64,000 nucleotides of DNA from Micractinium sp. NFX-FRZ (Eukaryota > Chlorophyta > Trebouxiophyceae > Chlorellales > Chlorellaceae), in NCBI GenBank assembly GCA_029339195.1, contig JAPTJF010000053.1, positions 124,001 to 188,000 on the forward strand, given 5' to 3'. The notes beneath the pieces are model-generated. The model searched no databases. It saw only the letters and a program-made list of their open reading frames with translations, and had not been told where the DNA came from. Shown piece by piece: positions 35,117 to 48,400 of this stretch (its first letter is position 1; every line of letters starts with the position of its first letter). The position numbers and the translations under genes were made by a program.

Positions 35117-35759
35117 TACAGAGGGGGCGCGATTTTCTGTTGTTGGGGTGGGGATACTTTTGGAGAGGGAAAACATAGTTGCCTTCCGTCCAGAAGAAGG
35201 GAGGAGAGCTTGGGCGGGCGTGCTGGCTACTGCATGCGTTTGCAATCCCCATCTGCTTCATTGGCCTGCAACCTGTTGAGAGCCTGCAGTGGCTGTTGTG
35301 TCCTTACTTTGTAATCAGTTGCTTAAACACTCTTGGAATGCATGAAACCAATGCGCACACGGTGGATGAGAAAACGCAGGTACAGGCGGGAATGGTGCGC
35401 GTCCCGGAGGCAGCTGACCACAATAGTGCATACCAGGCCTTGCGGCGGCCCAGCGGCGGCCATCCGACATGCGTGGCCCAGGATGGTTTGAGGCTCACAG
35501 TCAGGCCAAGGAGATAGCAGGGGCAGGAAGCAAAGCAGCAAACACACAGATGAAATCGAACAGTTTGGATGGGAAAAAGTGGGGCACTGACTGTGAGGCA
35601 ACATAGCCTGCCAAGAAAGCACCGCCACGTATTGATCGGCAACGGTCTGTGAAGTGTCAGCGGCTGCAATGGCAACAAGATCAGGCATCATGGAGCGGCC
35701 GCTGGATTTTGAAAGATCATACTCTAAGACAACGTCTCCACGCACCGACGCCGCAGGGT
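35117..35759. other. Convergent 3' flanks of lipase and PanC
   Basis: Relatively AT-richer sequence with no exon recognised. Confidence 0.45.
35310..35314 (+). terminator. Putative polyadenylation signal of lipase gene
   Basis: TGTAA 194 bases past the stop. Confidence 0.5.
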
Positions 35760-38371
35760 TTAGGCATCGAAATCGACGTTGTCAATGAGGCGCACCTTGC
35801 CGAAAAAGGCTGCCACCGCAATGAGCACCACCTGCCCCCGCACATCGCCCGCCAGCGGCCGCAGGCTGGTGGCGCTCACCACCTCCACATAATCCACCCG
35901 CCCGCCCCCCGCTGCCACCGCCTCGGCCACCTGGCGCTGCAGTGTCGCCGCATCGCTGACGGCGCCGACGGTGGCTGCCTGCCGAGCGTCTGCCAGCGCT
36001 CGGGAGATGCACACGCAGCGCTGGCGGTCCTCCGGTGTCAGCATTGCGTTGCGGCTGCAGGCAGCGAGCAAGGCAGGGATGGGGTGTCAAAAGCACCTTG
36101 CGGCTGAGGTGGCGAGGAACGGCAAGGGGGGCAGGGAGGAAGGGGCACACTGTGTGAGCGGGGGGCCCAACTGTGGGTAGCGCTCAGGGGGCTTGGTGTG
36201 CGGTTAGCAAGACTGGCATCCAGGCAGGCAGGGTGGGTACCCCAGAAACGTGGCTATCCCAAACAGTTTGCCGTCCCACCAGCAAGCTTCTCAGTGCTGC
36301 CACCACGCCCGCCCGCCGCCACCCCAACTAGCACCCACCTGCTCATGGCCAGGCCGTCAGCTTCCCGCTGGATCGGCATGCCCACAACCTGCAGGCGGTG
36401 GCAACATGGGGCGAAAGCAGGTAGGTGGCAGCACGGGCGGGGGTGAGAAGCATGCTGTGGGCAGTTGGGGCCGCCACTTGCGCCCTGGCTCGCGGGAACT
36501 GCGGGCATGCTGCACACGCTGCCCGCCCGCCTCACCCCCACCGCCATGCCCAGGTCGCCTTCCCTCACCTGTCCCCCACCACCACATGTCTCCCTCCGAG
36601 ACCCCAGTTGTGTCTTTGGTGCCGCCCCACTTGACCTGCACGCCTTCCCCTGCAGCGCCAGTCTGGCAATGCGCCGCACAGCCTGCTGCGCCGTCAAGCC
36701 CTCTACCTCTGCTGAACACCACTCCCAGCCCAGACAGCCAGACACATTGCAACACACTCTTGCTGCTGAGTGCCTCCCTCACCTCCACCGCCATGTCCAG
36801 GTCCCGCACCATGCGCTGGATCACCCGCCACTGCTGGTAGTCCTTGCGCCCAAAGAACGCGGCGTCCGGCTCCACAATGTGAAACAGCTTGGTGACCACC
36901 TGCACAGCAAAATAGGACGTGCATGGAATTAAAACATGTGGAACAGCTTGGTGACCACCTGCAGGGCAGAATGTGCAATCATGCATCAACTTAAACATGT
37001 TGAGCAGCTGGGTGACAGCATGCAAAGCAACTTATCAGGTACAGCAATCGCAAAAGTTTGAGCACCAGGAGTTCAGGACGAAAGCCTGAGAACCACCGCT
37101 GCAATGCCACCACGCGCCAGCACCGCAGCACCCCAGCAGCACCGCGGCCGTAGCACACAGTGGCAGGCGCACCGTGCACACGCCTCGGAAGAAGTGTGGG
37201 CGGCTCTTGGCGCACAGCCCCTGAACCAGGTGGAAGACAACGGAGTAAAGCACAACCCGAAGAGTTGCGTACTGTACAGGAGTTAACCGGAGGGAAGATG
37301 CAGCATGCAAGGCAAGAGGCACCAGGGCTAGCATACCTGAGAGAGGTGATCCACAGACACCCAGGTTTCGTGGGCGTCGGGATCCGCTGCCTCGCTGGCA
37401 CCCACCACCATGCCTGCATCCGCTGCCGGCGTGCTGCCGCCGCTGCCGCTGCTGGTGGTATGGTAGAGGGTGGCGGGCATGAAGACGGCGACGCAGCCGG
37501 CCTCGGCAAGCTTCCGCAGGTCTTCCTCCTGAGCACAGCAGGCACAGCAGCAGGGTCAGCAGGGTCAGCAGGCTGGAAAGGAGATTAGAAGCTTTTATCG
37601 CTGAGCGTAGCTTGCATCCGTCTTCTCCATTTAGTAATGCAGCAGGCACAGCAGCGACCGCAGCAGGCGGGGAGGGGTAGAAGGTGAATAGACCCCAGGA
37701 TATGATCAAAACAGTGTGCATCACCTCGCTGCGTGGGTACACCCCAAAGTCTTCATTTTTGGAGAACTGCGTGGGGTTGACGTATATGGAGGCAACAACC
37801 ACATCGCACCGCTCCCTGCTTCGCGGATACACATTCAACACAGCACAGGATAGCATGGTCAAGGGGAGAGGGTGGGACGTCCCGAGAGGCGCCACACAGC
37901 CGGCACGGGCGGCAGCAGTGGAGCATCAGGATCAGTCTGGATAGAGGGGGCGCGGCAGGAGCAATATGCGCCGAGGTCGAACAGCAGTGCCTTTGGCTAC
38001 AGCAAACTGCGGACAGCAACTGGCCATTTGTTGGTAGACAGTGTGGCAGGGAGTGGGTGGCAGCGGCGGCGGCGGCAGCGCCGGCGGCAGCGGCACAACA
38101 CTCGGCAGTCGGCGCGTTCACCTTGCGGCATCAACCAAAGAGATGTGGCCGTCGTGCAGGAAGCCCTGCAGCGTGCAGGGGGGCGCAATGAGCGCCACCC
38201 CAAAGGCCACCAGTCCCCCGGCGCCCGCGACGATCGGCCGCTGCATTGCATGCATCTTATTTCATTGATTACCATGGTGGGCACAAAGCCGATCGTCTTG
38301 CCCTGCCGCCGCTGCTCTCGGCTAAATTTACGCATGTCCGCAGCGCTGCGGAAGACCTGTGGGAGCTCCAT
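35760..38371 (-). CDS. panC: Pantothenate synthetase (eight exons)
   Basis: Exons (minus): 38273-38371, 38122-38165, 37725-37815, 37337-37528, 37173-37220, 36783-36899, 36339-36388, 35760-36054; 936 nt, 311 aa, the usual family length. Signatures in order: [44 protein letters not shown], and [12 protein letters not shown]. The enzyme joins pantoate and beta-alanine with ATP to make pantothenate for coenzyme A; plant homologues are mostly cytosolic. The Met at 38371 (MELPQVF) gives the normal length. The frame stays open upstream to 38653, so an N-terminal extension cannot be excluded. Introns around exon 6 carry edge copies. Confidence 0.94.
36540..36812 (-). repeat. Copy of PanC exon 6 3' edge
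   Basis: The real end coding DLDMAVE with its GTGAGG donor (36783) is copied at about 36540-36560 in the next intron as GACCTGGGCATGGCGGTGGG, again followed by GTGAGG. Confidence 0.75.
36880..37025 (-). repeat. Three copies of PanC exon 6 start
   Basis: The start GTGGTCACCAAGCTGTTTCA (36899 leftwards) recurs upstream at about 36939-36961 (GTGGTCACCAAGCTGTTCCA) and about 36996-37022 (decayed), with a period near 60 bp. Confidence 0.8.
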
Positions 38372-39450
38372 GGCTGCTTCCGCCACGGCAGCGAGCGCAG
38401 CGAAGCCGTTGTTATCTCTGAGAAGCGGACTGGCTTCCGGTTGACGCCCAACCACTGACAGGTGGCGGCACCCGCGGCGCCCTGCACCTCCTTCATCCCG
38501 GCGTTGCTGCTGCTGCCAGTTATCAAACGTGCAGCTTGCTGCAAAACACGACAAGGTCAGTGGTCCCTGCTGCCTGTTAACGCCTCTTTCAAGACCTCCA
38601 CCTGCCTCGACCTGAACCCTTCCAGCAGCTTGCGGCAGTCCCGTCGCTTGCACCGACCTGCAACACTGACAGTTGCGACTGCAGCAGCAGCCCCACCGGC
38701 AGCATTCCTCGCAATTTCAAGTGCTGCGCTGTCAGCGGCAGCGGGTTTCGGGTGCTCAGGTGATGGAGGCCCAGCTGCCGGGGCGGGCTGCTGCTCCAAT
38801 GTTAAAATGGGCAGAGGCACCACCTACTTTCCAAATGTGGTGTGGCTGCAGCAGATAAGGATGTACCGGTAAAACTCCCAGGGCGAATAATGTCTTCCAG
38901 GAATGCGCAAGGAAGCAAAAAGGAGTCTGCCTTCAAATAAGCGTGTTGCGTGCTGTCCTTCACACAAGTCTATCATAAGGCTTGCTGCCCTGCTGCCGAC
39001 CTCTTCCCTTGTAATGCCTCCCCCGCCGCACCAGAATCAGCCCTTCGATTGGGCGTTGCTAGGCCTGCCAGACGCATCTCGAAACGCAGAAGTCGAACAC
39101 GTACAGAGCGCTGGGTTTGACTCATGCTGGGGTGGCAGCAAGCAAAGCGGCGCGGGCGGCAGGGCAGCACAAGCGAATGCAGCAGCACTGTCATGGCGGT
39201 GCATTTGAAGCTTGATATAGGCTCGCAGCAACATCCCTTTACACCCAGCCAGCTGCTTACAAAACTCCGGGGGGAATCGATGTGCATTGCAGCTTGGGTG
39301 TGGGTGGTAGGGCAGTGGTAGGGCGCTGGCGGCATCTCAGCAAGGCATCTGGCCATTTGCCTCGATTCGCATTTCCTCCAGAATTGTGGGCTCTAGAAAG
39401 CGGGGGCATCCGGAAGGCCTATGCATTGAAAAGTGCCCAAGTGATGCACC
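38372..39450. other. Divergent upstream region of PanC (-) and phosphatase (+)
   Basis: About 1.1 kb between start codons. The minus strand holds an open frame of 88 codons at 38557-38823, Ala/Arg-rich, which might be a 5' exon or unrelated. No other gene seen. Confidence 0.4.
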
Positions 39451-42400
39451 ATGACAACCTGTGGTGCCCCTGCAGCGGCCCGGGTATTGGCCGCCCTGTC
39501 CGTGCTGACTGGGCTGCTTGCATTCGCCCCGATCAGCGTTGCCCGTGTCCTGAGCTCTAATGAGCGCCTAGATCGGCTAGCGGGCAGCGCAAAACTCCTG
39601 AGTACGGACAGCGGAGCGCAGGTGGCGGCCCGGAGCAGGCACCTGCTGCAGGACAGGCAAGCGGGACGGGCTAGATTGCCGGGTCTCGATGGGGAGTCCC
39701 CATAGTGGCACATGAAGGTCTGCTGCTGCGCGCGCTGAGGTGCCCGCCTTGCCGCCCCGCCTTGCCGCCCGCTTGCAGCTGCTCCTCCGCCACCTACACC
39801 GGCCCCACAAGCACGACCCCCACCCAGCCCGGCAGCGCCAATGGCGGCCTGCTCTTCGATGTCACCGCTGCGGGGTGAGTGATGCGCTAGATGGCTGCTA
39901 GACCGCACCGTGCCCGTGAACGTGCAATGTTGCCACTCGTTTTCGATCAGCGCAGCTGAGGTGCCGCTGGCAGCATGCATCGCCGGGACGCTCGTTGTTG
40001 CAGTGTGGGCCTCCCAAAATGTGTGCCCCCCCAACTTCCCACCCCTCACACGCCCACCCTGCAGCCAACACCACTGCCATTCAGTCAATGCAATCGAATA
40101 ATACCGCCATTGCGCCCCCGTCCGCCCCTGCAGCGCCCAGGACGTGAGCATCACCGCGCTGAGCTGGTACATGCCTGCCGCCTTTGCCGCCGGCTCCTCC
40201 TCCTTTGCCGTCGCCGTGCTGCACCGCCCCGGCTCCATCGCCGACAGCGGCACCTCCGACTCCGCCATCCTCACCGCACCCTGGGCCACCCTGCTGACCG
40301 CCAACGTGTCGGCACAAAGCGCGCTGGCCAGCCTGCCGCCCTTCCCCCCGCTCACCCTCCCCGCCGGCACCAAGCTGTCCCTCTGGTTCCGCTTCACCGA
40401 CGGCACCCGCCCCATGCGCCAGGCCACCCCCAAGATGTCTGCCGGGTACAACACGCTGGCCACCACCGCCGACGGCGCGCTGGCCATCTCATACGCCATG
40501 CAGGCGCGTCTACAGGGCGCGGGGCAGGGATGTGCAGGGGAGGGAGGAGTCCAGTGGCAGGCCCTTGGCTGGCATGCGCATGTGTGCTGCCACTCATTTG
40601 TCAAGAAAGAAAGAACCCTGGAACCCTAGAAAACATAGAAACCCAAAACCCAAAACCCTAAAACCATATCGAGGCTGCCTCTGCACCTGACATTGCTTCG
40701 CTCCCCCTCCGCCGCTGCTGCTTCCCCAGGCCACCAGCGCAACCACCGCCAACTGGGGGTGAGCGCCGCAGTCGGTGCATGTGGCTGTATGGTGTGCAGC
40801 ATCGACACACAGGGCACCCCGCTGCTGCTGGTGTGCACACAACCACTCCCTGCCCCATGCTGTCCTTGCTGTTGAGCTCCACGCCCTCACGTCCAGTGCC
40901 ACCCTCGCCAGTGTCTTGTGCTTCACACGCACCCCCTCCCTCCATCTCACCCCCTCCCTCCTGCTTCTGCAGCAACCAGTACCCCTGGGTTGGCGCTATT
41001 TCGTACAACACCTGCACCGATGCCGTGCAGCAGCCCCCGCCGTCACCACAGGCGGACACACCACCACCCCCGCCTTCCACCGGCCCCCCGCCCCCCTCGC
41101 CATCCCCACCCCCAGACCTCCCACCTCCAGTCCCACCGCCTCCCAGCCCACTGCCGCCGCCACCCCAATTAGTGGCCGACACGTGCAGCCAGACGTACTC
41201 CTGGCGTCCAGCCGCTGCCAGCCAGCCCGGCAACGCCAATGGCGGCCTGTTTTTCGACATCATTGCCGGGTAAGCCGACCACGCTGGTCTGCTTGGCTGC
41301 CAGGTGCTGCGGCAACTGCCCGCTTTGCAGGCTGCCTTCTAGCCAGCCACTGGCATGGCACGCAAGCGATCCCTCATGCCGCACTTGCCACCCCGCCCAC
41401 CAGCCCTGCCCGCCTGCCGCCCACCCTGCCTACCAGCCCTGCCCGCTGCCGCCCACCATCCCTGCCCCCCATCCCCGATCTGCAGCACCCAGGCCGTCAC
41501 CATTTCCGGCTTCTCCTGGCTCATGCCTGCCCTCAGCATGTCTGCCACCCCCAATGCCACCCACTTTCCCGTCGCCGTGTCCGTGCGCAACGGTGGCTCC
41601 ATCACCGACAACGACCCGGAGAATGCACGCCTGTCCGGCGGCAAGGCAACGGACACCATCACAGCCGCCACTGACTGGGCCGCCCTGATCAGCGCCAACG
41701 TCACCACCGCCGCCAGCTACGCCCAGCTGCCGCCCTTTCCCCCCGTCACGATTGCCGCCAGCAGCAAGGCGGCCTTCTGGTTCCGCTTCACCGATGGAAC
41801 ACGCCCCATGCGTGCCAACCCACCCAAGCTGGGGTCCGCGCCCTGGCTCTTCCCCAACGTTACTTCCACAGATTACACCTACCAGGTGGGGCGGCAGGCT
41901 GCCAGTGGGGGCTTGGCAAATGGAGGTGCGCTGTGCTGCAGCAACAGCGCGCAAGCTGGGGGCAGGTGAGATAGAACCAGGCACCCTCCACTGGCCAGTG
42001 CAGCCCAGAAGCCCAGCAACCCAAGCGATTCTTGGCTGACACGCCTGGCACGCCTTGCCCCCTTCCGTCCTCCCATCCCCAGGTGTGGAACACCACCGCG
42101 GACGGCGCCATGTCAATCACGTGGGCCATGCAGGCAAGCCAGTGCCCGGTGGGCTGCATGGCTGCTTGCATGGGGCAGCGGAGTCGCCGCAGCGCTCCTC
42201 ACTGTTGCTGAAGTGGTTCCCCCCGGTTGGTGCCGCACATGTGAGCCCGCTCCCCGCGCCCACCAATGAGGAGGAAGAAGAAGAGAAGAAGATGATCACA
42301 GCTTGCGGGCGTGGGGTTGAGGAAGCCAACAGGACATGAGGCCAAAGGCATCAGCCAGCTACCCCGCGCCCACAAATGCTTGCAGGCCACCGACCTCATC

Positions 42401-45400
42401 ACCGCCAACTGGGGCAACGTCTACACGTTTGCGGGCGATGTCACCTACACCACGTGTCCCCCACCGCCGTCGCCGCCGGCGCCACCTCCTGCGCCCCCGA
42501 GTCCCCCTGTCTCCCCTCCGCCGCCAACCGCCAGGTGAGCCACGCGTCCCTTGGGTGGGTGCCACTGCTACTGCCTACACCATTATGTGCCGGCGCTCTG
42601 CATTTTCGCCAAGGGCCCCCTACCCCCGCACTACCGCCCTCCAAGCTCCGGGGCTGCCTGCTGCGTTGGCTTGCCATGCACTCGCTTTTCAATCAAAGCC
42701 TGCCCTGTCCTGCCCCCCGCCATGCTGTGACATGCCATGCTGGCCCGCAGTGCCCCCGAGTCGCTGACCGTCAACGCCACCAGCTTTGTGGGCGGCGACG
42801 TGGTCACCGTGAGCTGGGACTTCTCTGCCTACGCCACTGCCCCCTCCAACCAGATCCAGCTGTTCCTGGCCCCCGCCGCCACCTCCTTCGCCTCCCTGTA
42901 TCCCATAAAGTTCAAGGCCGCCACCGGCAGCCGCACCGGTTCAATCACGTGAGTGGTGGGGCGGGGCGAGGTGAGTTGGAGGGCAGGGGTGGAGCCGCAG
43001 GCGGAGGCCACACCTGGGCTGCCTCATCTCCCAACACTGCTCGCCCAACTGGGGCGGCCCAGTGCCCGTTTGATTGTTCAGTCAAGGCAAAGCGCCAGGC
43101 GCGTGCGCGTTTCACCCGCTCATGCAGTCCTTGCTTCCCTGCCTGCCCGCTGCTGCTCCCCATTGCTCCCCATTGCTTGCCTCCGCATGGCCGGGCGGCC
43201 TGCCGGCACTCACCGCCCTGCCACGCACACCGCCCGCACCGTGCGCACATCCGCCTGCGCAGGCTGCTGCTGCCCAACCGGCGGCAGGACGTGCAGCTGG
43301 CCTACGTGGCTGGCACCACCCTGGTAGCCACCTCCCCCATCATCACCAACGCCGCACCCAACCTGCCCTCTGGCGTCAAGACGGTACCGGAGCGGGACGC
43401 CAGCCAGATGAGCGTGCAGTGGCAGACGCACAACGCGAGCCAGCCGCGCGTGCTGTACGGCACCAGCCCCGCCGCGCTCACGTCCGCCTCCGCCGCCACG
43501 ACCAGCACATACACCAAGGCGGACATTGTGTCTGCCAACACCCAGGGCCTGTTTACAACGCCCACTGGCCAAATGACGTCGGTGCTCAAGGGCTGGATGG
43601 ACCCGGGTGGGTGGGTGGGTGGGCGGGTGGGTGGGATTCAATGATCCAATGAATTAATGATCCAATGATCCAATGATCCAATGATCAGGATCAGCTTGGG
43701 TGGCGGTGGCGGTGGTTGTGTGTCTGAGGGGTGGGAAGGAGCAGGCGGGAGACCAAGGGGCACAGCTGCTGGTGCCAACAGAAGCGTGGAGCAGATGAAC
43801 GTCACGACATCGGTGTGGTTCCTTCCCCCACCTCCCCGCCCTTCTGTGCACAGGCTCCATCCACAAGGCCGTGCTCACCGGCCTGCAGCCCGACACAACA
43901 TACTATTACCAGGCACGCGCCGCTGGCCGCCCGCTGGTGCTGAGTGAAAGTTGTGCCGAGGCGCGCTGGTGGTGCATGGAAGCTGTTGCTAGGCCCACCG
44001 CCCGCACCCTGCAGCTATGACCGCCCTCGTTGCACCTACCAGCTTGCCTGCACGATGGGGCGCCGAGCCCAAAAGGTTGACGCTAGCCACGCCAGGGTCA
44101 CACTTTTCAGGCTGATATTCATCTTCTTCAACCCCGCAGGTTGTGGATGCCGCCAACCCGGGCACTGCCACATCCTCCCCTGTCATGTCCTTCACCACGC
44201 CACCCGCCCCCGGCTCGCCCGCCAGCTTTGTGTGGCTCATGGCTGCCGACGTGGGGCAGGCCCAAGTGGACGGATCCAGCACCGTCACTGACAGCCAGCC
44301 GGGCGCACTGGGGGTGGGTGGGCGCGGGGAGGAGTGCTGGCGGCGGGCAAGCACGGAGCGCCACTTGCAAGTGTTGCATATCCATGTCAAAACACATCGC
44401 ATGGCGAGGCGACGCTGTGCGTGCATGGCTGTATGTGGCCAGTGGCGGGCGTCTGTGCCCGCCGCTGCATTGCGTTGAGCCCGTGCCGCCGCCTCCCACC
44501 CTGCCCACCATGCACCTCGCCACCCTGCCATGCACAACTCGCCCTCCTGCAGGTGTTCCGTGGCATGGCCAAGCAGGCTGCCCTGCACCAGCCCCGCCTG
44601 GTGACTTATTCTGGCGACATTTCATACTCGGACGGCATCCTGGGCGATTGGGAGCTGTTCATGGAGAATGCGGCGCCGGTGCTGGGTGCCATGCCGGTGC
44701 TGGTGCAGCAGGGCAACCACGAGCGCGACTCGTGAGTGGCAGGGGCGGTTCATGCACCGCACACCACAGCATGTGCACAGCATGGGTGGGTGGGAGGCGC
44801 GGTGTGGCATGCCTGGTCGGCCGCGGGCGTGCCAGTGGCGTGCCTGCTGCCTGGGCATTCTGGCTGGTGGGGCGGCTCAGCGAGCGCGCACAGCGAGTAT
44901 GCATGGCCCCTACTGTGGTGCCAGTAAGCGTCTGCCTATTGAGCATCCTGGCCCGCGCGCCCCCTCGGCCCTGTGCCTCTTCGCCTCCCTCCCTCCACCA
45001 CACGCAGGTACATCAACGAGACAGTCAACTCTGGCGACTGGATCCGGGGCTCCAACTACGGATACGAGGCCGGGTGAGGGAGGAAAGGGGTGACTGGCCA
45101 AGTGGATGGGATGGGCTGGCTGGCTGGCTGGCCAGAGGGTTGCATGGGCTGGCTTGTTACATGGCTGGATGGTTGAATGGTTGGCTGAATCAATCAATCA
45201 ATGTATGGTTGGCTGAATCCATGAATGAATGGATGGCTCGTCTGGCCGGCTGAGCCGCTGCCACGGCGCCAAGCGGCCAGGGGGCCCCACTTTCTGACTG
45301 GCATGCTCACCCCCGGCCACCTCACCCCCACCCGCTGCAGCCTCCCTGTGGAGCAGCTGTTCCAGATGCCCACCGCCACCCACGCCAAGCCCTGGTACTC

Positions 45401-48400
45401 ACTGGACTATGGTGCGCCAATTGACCAGGCTGGGTGGATGGGCGGGGCTGGCTCGAGCTCGCGAGTGTCAAGGGGTGGTGTGGGCTTTTTTTGTTGGGGG
45501 GGTGCGCAACAACAGGGCGGCGGCACTTGCGCCCGCTCCGGCGGCACACATCAAGCCGGGTGTGCCCGCCCAACTTCTGACTCTGCTTCAAGCACCAGCC
45601 TGCCTGCCCGCCTCATCACTCCCTCCCCCGCAGGCCACGTGCACCTGCTGGCGTTGAACTCGGAAGTGGACATGAGCCGGGGCAGCGCGCAGTGGGAGTT
45701 TGCCGCCGCTGACCTGGCGGCTGTCAACCGCACGCAGACGCCCTTTGTGGTGGCGCAGTGGCACCGCCCCATGTACTGCGCCGCCCCCGCCTCCAACAGC
45801 AACTGCCAGTGGGGCGACACGGTGGGTTGGGTTGGGTTGGCTGCCGGCAGAGGGGGCTCGGGTGGCTTGACAACGAGCGTTGACGTGCAGGGGCAGCGGC
45901 AGTCGTTTACAGGAGGCATCTGTCCTCCACCCACCACCATGTGCCAAGCCGCGCCCGGGCCCCCATCCCGAAATGCCCCGCCCCCCCCCGCCCCCCGCTT
46001 GAGTGCAGTACTTGTACCAAACCGGGTGGGACGATCTAATGTACAACCACTCGGTCGACCTCACCGTGCAAGGCCACTTCCACGTCTACTCCCGCACCTG
46101 CCCTGTCTGGAGGCGCGCCTGCATGGGGCCCAAGCCCGACGGCCGCCTGGGCGGCCCCGTGCACGTCACCACGGGCTGGGGCGGGCCGCAGTCCTTTTCC
46201 ACCCTGCCCGCCACGCCCCACGCCTACATCGCTGCCACCAACAGCGCCGCCACCCCCAACGGCTTCCTCCGAGTCAACGTGTCGAGCACCCGGATGGATG
46301 TCACGGCGCTCGCGGTGCGCCGTGCACGCTCCCTCCCTCACCTCGCTGTGGCACACGGGCACAAAACGCTTGTTGCATGCCCGCCACTCTTCCGCTTCTC
46401 TGGCGCAGGCACGCCATGCAGAGGTTGGAGCAGCGGTGGCAGCCGTCCCCATGGCAGCAGGTGGCTGACGTTGGGTGCCGCTTGTGGCCGGCCGTCGTCT
46501 TGCATACCTGGGAGCTCAACAAGCGCGCCTCCATGCATGCGTGCCTTTGCAAATCTGCAGACCGACTTGAATGGCGATGTGGTGGCAGTGGTGGACAGCT
46601 TCAGCATTCATGCAACCACAGCGGCGCAGGCGCCTCCTCCCAGCCCGCCGCCCCCTTTGCCCTCCGCACCTGTGCCCGCCGGGTAAGCTGCTCAACCTGG
46701 CGGGGTGTTGCCTTGTGCCATTGCTAGCTGCACTCACTTGGTGCACAGGGCAAGCGCTTGTGCCGCTGCCTGTGCGCGCTGAGGTGCCGCCGCCCGCCTT
46801 GCCGCCCGCCTGCAGCTGCTCCTCCGCCACCTACACCGGCCCCACAAGCACAACCCCCACCCAGCCCGGCAGCGCCAACGGCGGCCTGCTCTTCGATGTC
46901 ACCGCTGCGGGGTGAGTGATGCGCTAGATGGCTTCCCGACTGGCTACCGTGCCCGTGCCAGCGCCAGCGGAACTGGCGGGGCTGTCGCCAGTAGCGCAGC
47001 TGAGGTGCCGCTGGCAGCATGCATCGCCGGGCCGCTCGTTGTTGCAGTGTGGGCCTCCCAAAATGTGTGCCCCCCCAACTTCCCACCCCTCACACGCCCA
47101 CCCCGCAGCCAACACCTCTGCCATTCAGTCAATGCAATCGAATAATACCGCCATTGCGCCCCTGTCCGCCCCTGCAGCGCCCAGGACGTGAGCATCACCG
47201 CGCTGAGCTGGTACATGCCTGCCGCCTTTGCCGCCGGCTCCTCCTCCTTTGCCGTCACGGTGCTGCACCGCCCCGGCTCCATCGCCGACAGCGGCACCTC
47301 CGACTCCGCCATCCTCACCGCACCCTGGGCCACCCTGCTGACCGCCAACGTGTCGGCACAAAGCGCGCTGGCCAGCCTGCCGCCCTTCCCCCCGCTCACC
47401 CTCCCCGCCGGCACCAAGCTGTCCCTCTGGTTCCGCTTCACCGACGGCACCCGCCCCATGCGCCAGGCCACCCCCAAGATGTCGGCCGGGTACAACACGC
47501 TGGCCACCACCGCCGACGGCGCGCTGGCAATCTCATACGCCATGCAGGCGCGTCTGCCGGGCGCGGGGAGGGGCAGGGGAGGGAGCAGTCCAGTGGCAGG
47601 CCCTTGGCTGGCGTGCGTATGTGTGCTGCCACTCATTTGTCAAGAAATAAAGAACCCTGGAACCCTAGAAACCTAGAAACCCAAAACCAAAAACCCTAAA
47701 ACCATATCGAGGCTGCCCCTGCACCTGACATTGCTTCGCTCCCCCTCCGCCGCTGCTGCTTCCCCAGGCCACCAGCGCAACCACCGCCAATTGGGGGTGA
47801 GCGCCGCAGTCGGTGCATGTGGCTGCATGGTGTGCAGCATTGACCAGCTGGGCACCCCGCTGCTGCTGGTGTGCACACAACCACTCCCTGCCCCCTGCTG
47901 TCCTTGCCGCTGCGCTCCACACCCTGCCGCCCAGTGCCGCCCTCGCCAGTGTCTTGTGCTTCACACGCACCCCCTCCCTCCATCTCACCCCCTCCCTCCT
48001 GCTTCTGCAGCAACCAGTACCCCTGGGTTGGCGCTATTTTCTACAACACCTGCACCGATGCCGCGAAGCAGCCGCCGCCGTCACCACAGGCGGACACACC
48101 ACCACCCCCGCCTTCCCCCGGCCCCCCGCCCCCCTCGCCATCCCCACCCCCAGACCTCCCACCTCCAGTCCCACCGCCTCCCAGCCCTCAGCCACCCTCG
48201 CCCTCTCCGCCTCCCAGCCCTCAGCCACCCTCGCCCTCTCCGCCTCCCAGCCCTCAGCCACCCTCGCCCTCCCCGCCTCCCAGCCCACAGCCACCCGTGC
48301 CCTCCCCGCCTCCCCGCCCCCAGCCCCCCTCGCCCTCCCCGCCTCCCAGCCCTCAGCCACCCTCGCCCTCCCCGCCTCCCAGCCCTCAGCCACCCTCGCC

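Noticed and set aside
38557..38823. Minus-strand 88-codon ORF as its own gene or PanC transit exon
   Set aside because: No plausible splice to PanC and no recognisable family; left as uncertain upstream sequence.
46687..46806. Gene boundary between phosphatase and the following module/proline-rich part
   Set aside because: The stop codon there overlaps a GTAAGC donor, and the next module exon joins in the correct phase, as in the first module; one gene is preferred, though not proven.
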